This document shows, piece by piece, positions 1-10,245 of a stretch of 64,000 bases of DNA. The first letter of the stretch is position 1; every line of letters starts with the position of its first letter. The notes beneath the pieces were generated by a model. It searched no databases. It was not told the DNA's origin and saw only the letters and a list, made by a program, of their open reading frames with translations. The position numbers were made by a program, and so were the translations under genes. The stretch comes from Limibacter armeniacum. Lineage in GTDB: Bacteria > Bacteroidota > Bacteroidia > Cytophagales > Flammeovirgaceae. Where the stretch lies: contig NZ_JBAJNO010000002.1 in NCBI RefSeq assembly GCF_036880985.1, positions 186,001 to 250,000 on the forward strand, read 5' to 3'.

Positions 1-3000
1 TGATGGTTGTATTGCTTTCTGGGCGGTAAGGCGCCACCACCTTCAACGTGTTTGGATACATGGAGAATTCTGCAATTCCTTTTGTCTCCAAATCAAATAA
101 ACCATTCTGCAGGTTCTGGTTGAGGGTATCGTTGGTCAGGCTGAGGTAGTCAACAGACGGTTCACAGACAATGGCAGACCAATCAATAGATGTCTGTGAC
201 TTCACCTTAAACGCAATATTATCCCCTTCCAGCACTGGCAGGTTATCTAACTTAACCAGCTCATTCTGGAAACTGTCTTCAGCCGCAAAAGTCAGGGTCT
301 GAAGTGTATCTAATATACCATTCCCTTTCTGTTGGATTACCAATACATCCACAGAGTCAGTCGTTACAGGCTTAGAGAATTGAACGGTTGCCGCTACATT
401 TCCATCCAATGGCATCACCACAGACATTGGAGAAGAAAGCACAAAATCCTCTTCTGCATCAAAGACAAATACTCGCTTGCCATTGGCGTCTACCCTTTCC
501 TCGTCTTCACCTCGGTACGAGATTTGGGGAGCCCATTCTACCTGATCTGCTTCCCCATTTTCAATGGATTGTACCCTAAAGTAGAGTTGCTCCCCTTTGG
601 ACACCTTGATATTGTTGACATTGGTTGGTTCCAATACTTCACTGCTTCCGGCTCCCAACTGTGCATCCCATAGGCGCTTGCCGTTGTGCTCAATTGATAG
701 TCTTACCCCATCCGCTGCCGGAGCAGGCTCAGAAGGAGGAATCAAGTGGGCAGGTGCCGTCACTTTTATCCTACCGTCATATGGAGCTCTCCATACCCTT
801 ACAATATCATGCAAAGGGTTCTCATCAATTGCTTCTTCTTTTTCCTGTGGGTCAATCTCAAAGATATTTTGAGCAATTGCCCCTGCATTTGAAATTTCGT
901 TGTAGGTACCTGCACTTTCTGTCATGAATGTGATCACTCCCGTCTCAAGGTCAATGGTATTGAAGTATGCGATACCATTATCAATGACATCTGGCAGACC
1001 ATCACCGTTTACATCTGTAAAATATGTAGAGGTGGTAGACTTTGTCTTGGATTTGCCATAGCCTACAAAAGCTCCTGCACCGCCATAACCAAGGTGTGCC
1101 TCAAAACCTTTCCTGCTTGTCTTGCTTTTTTCCTTGTAGAACCTACGCAACCCATTGATTGGAATAGGCGCACCGAATTCTTCACTGCCTTCCAGCTTAG
1201 AGATATTCGGGTAATACTCCGCTTTTCCATCCTTCACTGTTACCTTATCTGGCAATCCATCACCATTGATATCAAGCATATACACAAGTCCTTTTGACTC
1301 TGCTCTTGACTGACCATAAGAACCCCCAACGGAATTACTTTTGTTTGATCCAGTACCAATTCCTACGGTTACAGTCATGCCTAATCCGCTTTCAGAAGAA
1401 ACATTACCACTGAAGGCTGAAGACTGGTCGCCAAATCCCTTGTCTGGATCAGACAGTAACAAGCCTGCATGTATTTCCTTGTCCCCTGCTTTCCATTCTT
1501 CCTTCTCTGCAAACTTCAGTGTATAACTATCACCATCCTGAATCACATTGTTATAATACTCCAATGTATGGGCATAGAAAAGATTATTCTTGGCATCAAG
1601 CTCCTTAATTTCTTCCAAAAGACTTTTATGGAATGCTCCTTCCTTGTACTCCAGCTCATAGGCTCTTATCTGCTCACCAGCTAACGATACTTCTATACGT
1701 TTAAGTAGGTCTGCATCCGCTGAGACGAAACCATAGTTACCCCTAGTGGATACATCCTTCCTTGGCCATCCAGTAGACTGCAATTCCCTGTCCCTGACAA
1801 AGCGCACTTCGTATTTACCTTCTTCCTGATCAAATCCGGTATAGGTGATGTGGGACAGGTACAACTGCTCCGCATTTCTGCTCTCACCTGTATGTGATTT
1901 ATAAGTAGATTCTGCAGCGTAGTGATATCTTACAAAGTTGCCATTCAGGTCCCTGATTTCTCTCAGATACCAGCTTGCGATACCTTCTCTAGAACCGTCG
2001 GTACCTACTGGGCCTTTCAGTACTGCATCCAGTTCGGATGAAGGCGATTTGCCATAGAAGTACTTTGTTCCTGACTTATCAATTACTTCCCACCAGTAAG
2101 TGTCTGGCGTATTGCCATGGCGTATAATCTTACTGAATGATCCTTCAATTCTTGGATAGAAAATCTTGTCGCCCGATCCGTTTCTGGCTACCTTTTTCCC
2201 CCTATGTGCCATTGGGGTCAGCTGCTCTCCGTTAAAAGTGTAGGTTTCTGTCTCGTTCTCCACATCATAACGTGGCACACCCCAGCGAACATCTACGGAA
2301 AACTGCGGAATCTGCAATCCCCAACCCATACCAAGCCAACCATTGCCTCCACCACTGTTGTAGGAAATTGCCAGCTGTGGCTGCATGCCCTGTCTGCCTG
2401 CCGGTAACTTTAATGGATACTGCATGGACGCATTACCCATCGAATTGGCTTGAGGTGCTTCTATCAGGTTAATGCCTGCAGCAGGATTGGCTGCCTTGAT
2501 ATCCTTAATAGAGGTAGAATTGTATGCGGCTGTTTCCGGCGACTCAGGTAGCTGGATTACCGCATTAATCATATCGGTAAAGTGCATCGTTTTTGAAAAC
2601 ACTTCTGTACTCATTGCCAGTACTGTATCTCGTTCCAATGGTACCCAATGGTGGGCACTTTCGTCAAAGAAATAAGTCCTGATTTCCTCGTCAGAGAAAC
2701 CCTGCGGCAACCTTTCAGTATCATATGCCATCTTGATGGATACGGCAGAATCGAATAGCGTCCCATGTGGCAAAAAGCGGAATCCATCTGCACCTGCTGT
2801 TACGTTAACCATACCAGCATCCAACGGTGGCAAGTCTACCTGACGAAGCGTCGTCACAGATAGTGTTGTTTCCTTTTTCACGGCTCCCTTTGGCGCTGTC
2901 AATTCTACTCCTTTCAGTTTCAGTGTTCTCTCTGTATTGGGAGATACTACCTGCTCAGCTGTTACCCATTCCTCTACCTGTGTATGGGTAAAATGTGCTA

Positions 3001-3860
3001 CCCCTTTATCTTCTACCACCACTTTTCGGGTAAGGGTCTGTCCATCAGGATACTTGATTTCAACTGGAACAGTATTGTTTGTCAGCGAGGCCTCAGAGGT
3101 CAGCAATTCAAATTCTCCATGGAAAGGTTTCACTTTCTTTCCACCTACTTTTACTTCCACATGATCCTGCATACTGCCAGGCACAAACCCTTTGATATAG
3201 GTTTGCTTATTTGCCCCAACTTGTTGTGTAGTGGCAGATACCACTACCTCATGCGCCTTCTGGACAGAACGATTTTCTATCTCAATGGCAACATTTCTGA
3301 CCTTATAGCTGTATTGTGCTCCCTCAGGAATTGTAAACCTCACAATGTTATCTCCTGACTTTAGCCAGGAAATATCCACTCTTTCACGTTGTGTGGACCA
3401 ACCCTCATACTCCTGTACCATATAACCTCCTATTGAAAGTTGGTCATTGATACTTCTGGCTACTGAACGGTGGTCCTTCACCCCATTCAAGTCATAACTC
3501 AACCATACTGCTTGCCCATCTTCAAGATTAGCAGGCAATGCTATATGGAAAATATTGTCATAAGGATTATCCATTGGCTGATCGGTAGAGATACCGATAA
3601 CCCCTTCCCCTCCAGCTGAACTGTAGCGGATAGCCTTAACTTTAGATACTGTCTCTGCTTGATTCACTACTGTATCAGTACTTACTGTGTCAGTAGCAAC
3701 CATCGTAGTTTGAGACTCCTGCTGCTGAGCTTCATGCTGCTCCAGTGAAGCTGGAACTGTGACAGGAGTTTTTTCTAAATGCAGTCGGTCCTGAATGGCA
3801 TATCCCAAAAGTGAAACCAAGCCAACAGTGATTGTCAAAAAAAGTAGTTTTTTCTTCATA
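1..3860 (-). CDS. SpvB/Rhs-type giant secreted protein (3' end outside window)
   Basis: Open frame from the ATG at 3860 to the left edge, so the C-terminus is missing. It begins with a Sec-type signal or anchor (MKKKLLFLTITVGLVSLLG) and a Thr/Gln-rich linker. Beta-sandwich-like segments follow. From about residue 460 comes the SpvB signature, including MQYPLKLPAGRQGMQPQLAI and SYNSGGGNGWLGMGWG. Two VCBS/FG-GAP-type repeats with DINGDGLPD and DVNGDGLPD lie near residues 862 and 950. SpvB/TcaC-like proteins form the shell part of Tc and Rhs toxins, and Bacteroidota carry many such proteins of unknown cargo. The gene starts 78 bases after the T9SS protein at 3939-5903 and probably shares its transcript. 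Whether a toxin tip exists cannot be seen, because it would lie left of base 1. Confidence 0.85.
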
Positions 3861-3938
3861 AGAATATCAAAAAAGTATCCCTCAGGGGTAAACCTAAAAT
3901 GGATAACTAAAAGCGTTAAAAGCGATTTCTTTATTGGG

Positions 3939-5903
3939 TTATCTTACAATGACTTTTCTGGAAGTCTTGCCTTCTGTGGTTTTCAGCGTTACCAAATACA
4001 TGCCCCTTTGGCGAATCTGGGCCTTGAAAAGATATTCCGCATATCCACTGCCCTCAAAGTGTTCACGTTCCTTACCACTCATATCATAAATCCCTACTTC
4101 TACACCTGTGACTTCAGGAAGAGATACACTGATGCTGAATGCTTCTGCTGGCGTCACCAGATTTGGGAAAACCGTCACCCGCTCTGTATCGGAACCTGAG
4201 ATCACCAGGTCATCCATACAAGTACATCCTCTTTCGTCAGTGACAGTTACTCGGTATACTCCAGGCTCACGGACTTCTATTTTACTGCCTGTAGAATAAT
4301 TGCCATGACTGCTTTCCCATTCATAAGTAAGGTTTAGTGAATCTGAGATACCCGATGCGGCATCCAACCAAAACGTTTCACCTTCTTCCAGCACCAAATC
4401 TTCACCCAGTTCAATCGCTATTTCATCAGGCATCTTGAGTGTAAATGACCTGGAGAGTTCATACCCACTATTGTCACGTACCTTTATCTGGTAATCTCCA
4501 GATCGCAACCCATCAACAAAAAGGCTATCACTGCCTTTCAGCTCCTTACGAAATCCCAACCTTTGACTCTCAAGTGTATATTTAAAAGGCCCTGTTCCTC
4601 CCACTGTATTCAAAGAAATAATTCCGCTTTCTGGATTCAGGCACAGCGGCGATTGTTTTACCTTAACCTGCGTCAGCATATACTCCTGTTTCAGAAGGGT
4701 AAAACCATCTTTGCCTGAATTATCCTGATCCCAATACAGGTTACTGAACTGCAGTTCCTGCTGTGCTGCCTTATCTTGTTTACTATTCTCGTCAGGATAA
4801 ATTAAGACCAGATCATCAATATTGAAGTTACCACTACCTGTAGGGTCCATCGCCAACCAATACTTCTCCGAAGGCTCTGAAAGTTGATCTTTCTTAAAAT
4901 ACAGATTTGTGGAAAGTGTACTTCCTTCACCAGCAACCTGCAACAACCACTTGCGGTCAAGCATCTCGGTATGCATACCATTTGTCTCAGAAATTGTAGT
5001 GTTTAGCTCCTTACCATTGTCTCCCCATACCAAAAAACTAAGGTCCTTGATCGTACTGTTATTGGCTAAATTGGATGCAACAACCTGCTTGACACCAACC
5101 GATAATACCGATTTGGTTTCCTTAGTGCTTACAGCTTGTTTCTGATACAGTCCAAAGTAGTCATCCCTACCTATGCCAGCCATATTTTGGCTAAATCCCG
5201 CATTTTCTGTCAATGACCACAATAACTGCTCCGCTGAACTGACATAATTACTTTCAGATAAAGTAATCCCATACTTCAAAGCCAAATACGTTTCGTACTG
5301 TGCTTTCTCCAAAGGTGTCAGTATGCGATCAAAGATCAGCAACTCTGCCAATGTTCCCTTATAGTTAGGAATCTGACGTGCGTCCGCTACACTGCCAAAT
5401 GTCAGGTAAGTAGCTGCACTTCGGTCTGTATTCTCACTCCAATTCTGGATAACTGTATTGAGAACAGGCACACCTACTTCATAAGAAAAGACATCCGTCA
5501 GACTATCCGGTCCAAGGACACGTCCTGTAGTCAGCATCACATCTCTCTCAGCACCGGTTGGTGTACTCCAGATACCTCTTTCCAATGTATCAGCCGGAGC
5601 AAAAACAACCATGGTACTCAAGCCTGTAATCCCTTCCAATCCAAATGGAACCTTAAATCCTTCTGTAATACCATTAAAATGGCGGACAGGCTGATAATTG
5701 ACCAACTTGACAGAATCTGTCAGGGAAGCATTCAAGATATTTGCATGACGATTATGTCCACTGATATCTTTCCATTCTTTAACTGACGGATTAACTTCCA
5801 AACTCCTGTACCATACAGCAGGTCCTTGAAGAGTGTCTTGTGTTTGAGCCTCTGCTGAAAAAATGCAGGACAAAACAAAAAATAAACTTAGTAACCATCT
5901 CAT
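3939..5903 (-). CDS. T9SS-exported LamG/concanavalin-like protein
   Basis: 654 residues. A signal peptide (MRWLLSLFFVLSCIFSAEA) leads into a LamG-like sandwich at about residues 25-215 that begins PAVWYRSL. A second region at about 220-400 has the pattern often seen in Bacteroidota surface proteins (AGIGRDDYFGLYQKQ, LVWGDNG). Ig/PKD-like segments follow at about 410-570. The last 80 or so residues are a type A T9SS sorting domain (YDMSGKERE, GMYLVTLKT, SRKVIVR). The protein is therefore predicted to cross the outer membrane and be surface attached or released. It lies just upstream of the SpvB-like gene on the same strand, which suggests a joint surface or effector function. The ligand is unknown. 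Confidence 0.8.
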   Translation of the reverse strand: MRWLLSLFFVLSCIFSAEAQTQDTLQGPAVWYRSLEVNPSVKEWKDISGHNRHANILNASLTDSVKLVNYQPVRHFNGITEGFKVPFGLEGITGLSTMVVFAPADTLERGIWSTPTGAERDVMLTTGRVLGPDSLTDVFSYEVGVPVLNTVIQNWSENTDRSAATYLTFGSVADARQIPNYKGTLAELLIFDRILTPLEKAQYETYLALKYGITLSESNYVSSAEQLLWSLTENAGFSQNMAGIGRDDYFGLYQKQAVSTKETKSVLSVGVKQVVASNLANNSTIKDLSFLVWGDNGKELNTTISETNGMHTEMLDRKWLLQVAGEGSTLSTNLYFKKDQLSEPSEKYWLAMDPTGSGNFNIDDLVLIYPDENSKQDKAAQQELQFSNLYWDQDNSGKDGFTLLKQEYMLTQVKVKQSPLCLNPESGIISLNTVGGTGPFKYTLESQRLGFRKELKGSDSLFVDGLRSGDYQIKVRDNSGYELSRSFTLKMPDEIAIELGEDLVLEEGETFWLDAASGISDSLNLTYEWESSHGNYSTGSKIEVREPGVYRVTVTDERGCTCMDDLVISGSDTERVTVFPNLVTPAEAFSISVSLPEVTGVEVGIYDMSGKEREHFEGSGYAEYLFKAQIRQRGMYLVTLKTTEGKTSRKVIVR

Positions 5904-6371
5904 AATTCAGCGTAACTCAAAAAAACAGCAAACTTAAGCTCCTTGTTAGGTGCTTACAAAAATGCTTCAGCTTCTTTGAATCAAATAGTGTTTTTTGGTA
6001 AAAAATGAAAATAAAAAATACAGGTTTCTCAATATCAATATTCATATCAAGTCCTTATTTTCAACAACTATTTCAGTCTTAGTGAATGCATAACAAAATG
6101 CGTATTTGGGTTTAGACCTACTCTACTATATACAACAGACACGATTCATTTTTTCCTACCACCCTTTCACAATTTTTTCTTAAAAATTTATGATTTTATT
6201 AAATAGCAGGTCTTTACTACATACAAGTATCTATTATTATATTTCTTCTTGCATAGAGTATTTATTTGAGATACTTATAGAAACGATATCACACAAAATT
6301 AAAATAGCCATAAGAAGTTTGACACATTTAAATATTTACAACCATTAAATTAAAAGACAAAACACATTAAA
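5904..6371. other. AT-rich divergent intergenic region
   Basis: 468 bases between the T9SS protein (leftward) and the duplicated-domain protein (rightward). The stretch is strongly AT-rich with T- and A-runs around 5990-6020 and 6170-6260. It must hold two divergent promoters, but I found no clear TTTG/TAnnTTTG pair, no RNA gene and no ORF that looks real. Confidence 0.5.
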
Positions 6372-7103
6372 ATGGGTAGCATCATTGATGGAAATGTTTC
6401 GATAGGTAAAAGTCTCACAGGAAAAACAAAGGAGCTTAATGTAAAATTAGTTCCTTCTATATTTTATTATGAACCATATGGAGACACCATAACTTTCAGT
6501 CACTTGCGTGCATATTTTAAGACTAATGCATGGGGTATTACCAAGGAAGGGTTGATTCATTCTGACGAAACGTTTCGTGAAGGCATCAGTAAACTATTAG
6601 AAGAGCTAGACTTAAAGCACGCTCAACGAATCAGTTATTCTGAATTAATTATGCAAGGTCAAAATTATGTCGATTTCACAGTAGAGGAAGAACTTGCCAA
6701 TGAATTAGTTACAAGAGGATTGGCAACAAGTGAAATGAGTTATATTCTTGAAGGCACTGCTTCTATTGAGGATTACTTTACGAAAGAAAGAAAAACAATC
6801 ACAATAAAACTTGTTCCATCAATGGTATATTATGAGCCCTATGATGGTTGTGTAGATGCCCATATTCGGGCTTACTTTAATACTGATGAATGGGATGTAA
6901 AAAGTGAAGGACTGATCTATAACAATGAGGTTTTTTATAATGATGTATGTCATCTTTTAAAAACACTTGGACTGAAACACTATAATCAGGTCTTTTATTC
7001 TGAACAGGGTATGCAAGGTGACGACTTTGTCGATTTTGATATAGATGAGGACCTTTCAAGAGAATTGCTCACAAAAGGTTTGACCATAGAGGAAGATGGT
7101 TAA
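6372..7103 (+). CDS. Unknown protein with two tandem copies of a ~100-residue domain
   Basis: 243 residues without signal peptide or membrane segment, so probably cytoplasmic. Residues about 18-118 and 138-238 are copies of one domain. Both hold the ordered blocks KLVPS...YYEPY, LRAYF/IRAYF, EGLI, LxLKH, YSE..MQG, VDF and a final ELxT(R/K)GL. Roughly half of the aligned positions agree by eye. I do not recognise the family. The conserved acidic and aromatic pattern would suit a binding domain. The gene stands alone between the T9SS/SpvB pair and the mini-hairpin patch. An immunity or accessory role for the SpvB-like protein is possible but only inferred from position. Confidence 0.7.
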   Translation: MGSIIDGNVSIGKSLTGKTKELNVKLVPSIFYYEPYGDTITFSHLRAYFKTNAWGITKEGLIHSDETFREGISKLLEELDLKHAQRISYSELIMQGQNYVDFTVEEELANELVTRGLATSEMSYILEGTASIEDYFTKERKTITIKLVPSMVYYEPYDGCVDAHIRAYFNTDEWDVKSEGLIYNNEVFYNDVCHLLKTLGLKHYNQVFYSEQGMQGDDFVDFDIDEDLSRELLTKGLTIEEDG

Positions 7104-7208
7104 TAAGAGTTTAAATCACAATCTAACTTAAGCAAGTATTGAATTGGAATAGAGATTTCCTACTCTAATCCTTTCACATATTATGATCTACTAAATGATG
7201 TTATCCTG

Positions 7209-7405
7209 TTCAACCCTTTCAGGGTTATGATATATTGATTGCTGTAAAATCCAGATTGCCATCTGGAGCTAATATGGTTTGTTTCCTTCGGAAACGGTGT
7301 TTGCTGTATGAAAAAATAATCCCGAAGGGATTGAACAATAGTAGCCTTAGGCCTAAGCCTGAGGTATAAGTAAATTACATTTATCCAACTCCAAAGGAGT
7401 TGAAC
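7209..7405. repeat. Patch of six perfect mini-hairpins (REP-like)
   Basis: Six short perfect inverted repeats in under 200 bases: AACCCT/AGGGTT (7212-7226), CCAGAT/ATCTGG (7251-7266), GTTTCC/GGAAAC (7281-7295), AATCCC/GGGATT (7318-7332), CTTAGG/CCTAAG (7346-7357) and CAACTCC/GGAGTTG (7386-7402). Most have 3-4 base loops. GTTCAA at 7209-7214 is mirrored by TTGAAC at 7331-7336 and 7400-7405. The density and constant tiny loops point to a dispersed REP/BIME-like element rather than coding DNA or a CRISPR. Confidence 0.6.
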
Positions 7406-7473
7406 CTATAAACCATCGATGAGTTTAAAACTTCCGATTTCAATGATACCTCTGCTTAATTTGACGATAATGT

Positions 7474-7519
7474 TCAAAAAATAAACCTCTCCTGTTTCGA
7501 AAACGATGCAGAAGAGGTT
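7474..7519 (-). terminator. Intrinsic terminator after the epimerase gene
   Basis: The stem AACCTCTCCTG (7484-7494) pairs with CAGAAGAGGTT (509-519 of the 7 kb block, i.e. 7509-7519) with one mismatch. On the minus strand it is followed by TTTATTTTTTG. It lies just past the stop of the aldose epimerase and closes the GH51-sulfatase-epimerase transcript. Confidence 0.7.
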
Positions 7520-7543
7520 CATTTATGAGACTAGCTGTTAAGC

Positions 7544-8716
7544 TTATTGATTGACAGAGAATTTATAAACAGAAGACGTATGGTAAATCTGTTCGGGCTC
7601 CAGTACGGTTGAAGGGAAATCAGGCTGGTTTGGTGAATCAGGGTAGTGCTGTGTTTCAAGACAGAATGCAGTCCTAAATTCATCCTTAATCCCATTTTTG
7701 AAAGTGTTATTGCCTTTCATAAAGTTACCACTGTAAAACTGTAGTCCTGGCTCTTCGGTATAAATTTCCATTACGACACCACTTTTATCGCCTTCTACCG
7801 TGGCTACCCATTCCATCCCTTGATTGTCTTTTGGTTTATCCAATACGAAGTTATGGTCGTAGCCTGCTCCGTTCTTTAGCTGTTCGTTTTCCTGTTCTAT
7901 TCTCGCTCCAATAGCCGTTATTTCTCTGAAATCAAATGGAGTACCTTCTACTGTTGCTATCTCCCCTGTTGGAATTAGGGTTTCGTCTACCGGTGTGTAG
8001 TGGCTTGCATTGACTTTTAGTCCATGGTTTAGGATTGTTCCACTTCCTTCTCCATTCAGATTAAAGAAAGCATGGTTGGTTAGGTTTACCACTGTTTTCT
8101 TATCAGTAGTGGCTTTGTAATCCAACTGTAAAGCATTTTCATCAGTAAGTATATACGTGACCGTTATATCCAAATTACCCGGAAACCCTTCCTCCATATC
8201 TTTTGAGAGGTAATGTAATTCCAATGTTTGGGCATCTAGCTGTTTAGCTTCCCATACCACATCCTGAAAACCTTTATTTCCACCATGTAGGGTATTTGGT
8301 CCATTGTTCGTAGGTAGTGTGTAAGTTTTACTATCTAAAGTGAAAGTACCTTTGGCAATCCTGTTACCATATCTGCCAATTGTTGCACCGAAATACCTTT
8401 CTGAGGAATTAGCAAACTCCTGCACACTGCTGAAACCTACTACCACATCTGTCAGCTTACCTTTTTTATCAGGCACTTTCAGACCTACAAGTCTCCCTCC
8501 ATAGTTGGTGATGGCCGCTTGCATACCATTGCTGTTTGTCAAGGTATACAGGTGCGTTGCCTGTCCTTCAATGGTGTCTTCAAATGCGTTGGCAGCCACC
8601 CAGGGTTTTACAGCTGTTTCTGTTGCCGCTTCCGCTGTTTCAGTCTTTTGGGTATTGCTTGTACAAGCCGTAGCTACCAGCAGCATCAGCATGCCTAAGT
8701 AAGTTGTTCTTCTCAT
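7544..8716 (-). CDS. galM: Aldose 1-epimerase (mutarotase), lipoprotein
   Basis: 390 residues. It interconverts alpha and beta anomers of galactose and related sugars. A lipobox ends LLVATAC with Cys18, so it is probably periplasmic and membrane anchored, unlike cytosolic GalM. The galactose-mutarotase fold spans about residues 45-388. Catalytic candidates are His144 (PNTLHGG), His215 (NLTNHAFF) and Glu354 (CLETQHYPDS). It is the last gene of the minus-strand run, 12 bases after the sulfatase, and is followed by a terminator. Its presence suggests that beta-galactosidases release sugars that must be mutarotated before uptake. The family assignment is firm; the exact sugar is not. Confidence 0.93.
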   Translation of the reverse strand: MRRTTYLGMLMLLVATACTSNTQKTETAEAATETAVKPWVAANAFEDTIEGQATHLYTLTNSNGMQAAITNYGGRLVGLKVPDKKGKLTDVVVGFSSVQEFANSSERYFGATIGRYGNRIAKGTFTLDSKTYTLPTNNGPNTLHGGNKGFQDVVWEAKQLDAQTLELHYLSKDMEEGFPGNLDITVTYILTDENALQLDYKATTDKKTVVNLTNHAFFNLNGEGSGTILNHGLKVNASHYTPVDETLIPTGEIATVEGTPFDFREITAIGARIEQENEQLKNGAGYDHNFVLDKPKDNQGMEWVATVEGDKSGVVMEIYTEEPGLQFYSGNFMKGNNTFKNGIKDEFRTAFCLETQHYPDSPNQPDFPSTVLEPEQIYHTSSVYKFSVNQ

Positions 8717-8728
8717 GGTCCTGTTATT

Positions 8729-10243
8729 TTAGTTTGATTGCTGTTGTTTTACCAGTTCTGCCAATCTCTGCTGCATCTCGGCTACTTTTTCAGGATAGCC
8801 TTCAGCCAGATTTTTTTGCTCTTTTGGGTCTTTACGAAGGTTATACAGTTGCGGTTCATTTCCTATTCCGTGCGCTACTTTTTTGTTTTTCAGCCAGTCA
8901 GGGGTGTCATTTTCCACAGGGGCAATATACTTCCAGTCTCCCTGCCTTAATGCCAATACAAAAGCTTCTTCGATCAGTTCGGTACGCCCTTCCTCTGACA
9001 CGCCCAATAAAACTTGTAAGTGGTTTTCACTATCAGGCGCTTCACCGTCCTCCACTGTTTGTCCTGTCAACTCTGCCAAAGAAGCATAAAGGTCTGTCTG
9101 TGTAAACAATGCATTACTTTTGCCGCTTTTGATTGTTGAAGGCCAGTACACAATGGTTGGTACTCTGGTTCCTGCCTCATATATACTGTATTTACCTCCT
9201 TTGAAAGGTCCACCTGGCTTGTGTTTACCTATCAGTTCTTCGGCTTGATCCTCATAACCGTCATCGAGTACCGGACCATTGTCACTGGAAAAGATGATCA
9301 TGGTTTCTTCTGCGATTCCCCTTACTTCTAGCGCCTTGACGATTTCACCTACTACCCAATCCACCTGGGCGATTGCATCTCCTCTCGGTCCCATCTTGCT
9401 GGCTCCCGTAAAACGGGCATGTGGCAATCTCGGCACATGGATATCATGAAAGGAATAGTACAGGAAGAATGGTTTTTCCTTGTCAGTATCCATAAATGCA
9501 ATGGCTTTTTCTGTCAGCTTATCCGGAAATTCCTCATCGACCCAACGGGCTTGCTTTCCTCCAGCCATATAACCGATTCTGCTTACCCCGTTTACAATCG
9601 TATTGCTGTGCTGCGGATCCGCTTTTACCCTCAACATTTCAGGGTTCTCTATACCGGTCGGGTCATCTCCCACCTTTTTCTTGTAACTGACCGTTATCGG
9701 GTCATTTGGATCCAACCCTACTACACGGTGGTTTTCCACAAATACAGTGGGCACACGGTCACCCGTTGCCGGAATCAGAAAACTGTAATCAAACCCAATC
9801 TCCAAAGGTCCAGGGGTAATGTCCTCATTCCAGTCCACCGTACCATTCCCCAAACCAAGATGCCACTTGCCGACTACACCTGTCCGATAACCTGCCTTCT
9901 TCAGCATGCTGGGCAAGGTTGGGGTTTCCGGTCTGATCAGTAAAGGTGCATCACCGGGTAATATCTCCGCCTTGTTACGAAAGGCATACTTTCCGGTAAG
10001 CAAGGAAAATCGGGAAGGGGTACACATGGCAGCGGCACAATGCGCATCCGTCATCATTAACCCATTGTCTGCCATCTTGTCGATATTGGGTGTCTTTACT
10101 CCTTTGGCTCCATAACACCCAACATCTCCATATCCCAAATCATCTACATACAGGATGATAATATTGGGGTGTTTCTTTTCCTGCGCACCTGCCTCAAATC
10201 GAAAGAGTCCCAGAAGGCACAGGAGTAAAAAGTAGTATTTCAT
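8729..10243 (-). CDS. Type I (formylglycine) sulfatase
   Basis: 504 residues, with signal peptide ending FRFEAGA. Metal-binding DD lies in IILYVDDLGYGDVGC. The maturation motif is C74-T-P-S-R, where Cys74 would become formylglycine. GKWHLG and the later SSDNGP metal motif are present. It hydrolyses a sulfate ester on a sugar, in the periplasm or at the surface. The start lies 2 bases past the GH51 stop, so the two genes are tightly coupled, which suggests that desulfation and arabinofuranose removal act on the same oligosaccharide. The sulfatase subfamily cannot be fixed from the sequence alone. Confidence 0.93.
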   Translation of the reverse strand: MKYYFLLLCLLGLFRFEAGAQEKKHPNIIILYVDDLGYGDVGCYGAKGVKTPNIDKMADNGLMMTDAHCAAAMCTPSRFSLLTGKYAFRNKAEILPGDAPLLIRPETPTLPSMLKKAGYRTGVVGKWHLGLGNGTVDWNEDITPGPLEIGFDYSFLIPATGDRVPTVFVENHRVVGLDPNDPITVSYKKKVGDDPTGIENPEMLRVKADPQHSNTIVNGVSRIGYMAGGKQARWVDEEFPDKLTEKAIAFMDTDKEKPFFLYYSFHDIHVPRLPHARFTGASKMGPRGDAIAQVDWVVGEIVKALEVRGIAEETMIIFSSDNGPVLDDGYEDQAEELIGKHKPGGPFKGGKYSIYEAGTRVPTIVYWPSTIKSGKSNALFTQTDLYASLAELTGQTVEDGEAPDSENHLQVLLGVSEEGRTELIEEAFVLALRQGDWKYIAPVENDTPDWLKNKKVAHGIGNEPQLYNLRKDPKEQKNLAEGYPEKVAEMQQRLAELVKQQQSN

Positions 10244-10245
10244 GT

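Noticed and set aside
332..927. Overlapping plus-strand frames of 91-113 codons
   Set aside because: They lie within the SpvB-like gene on the other strand, which has firm domain motifs.
7209..7405. Possible CRISPR array
   Set aside because: The stems differ from each other and there are no equal-length repeats or spacers.
9419..9943. Plus-strand frame of 174 codons opposite the sulfatase
   Set aside because: It is antisense to a clear sulfatase, has no domain or signal, and its composition is that of a shadow frame.
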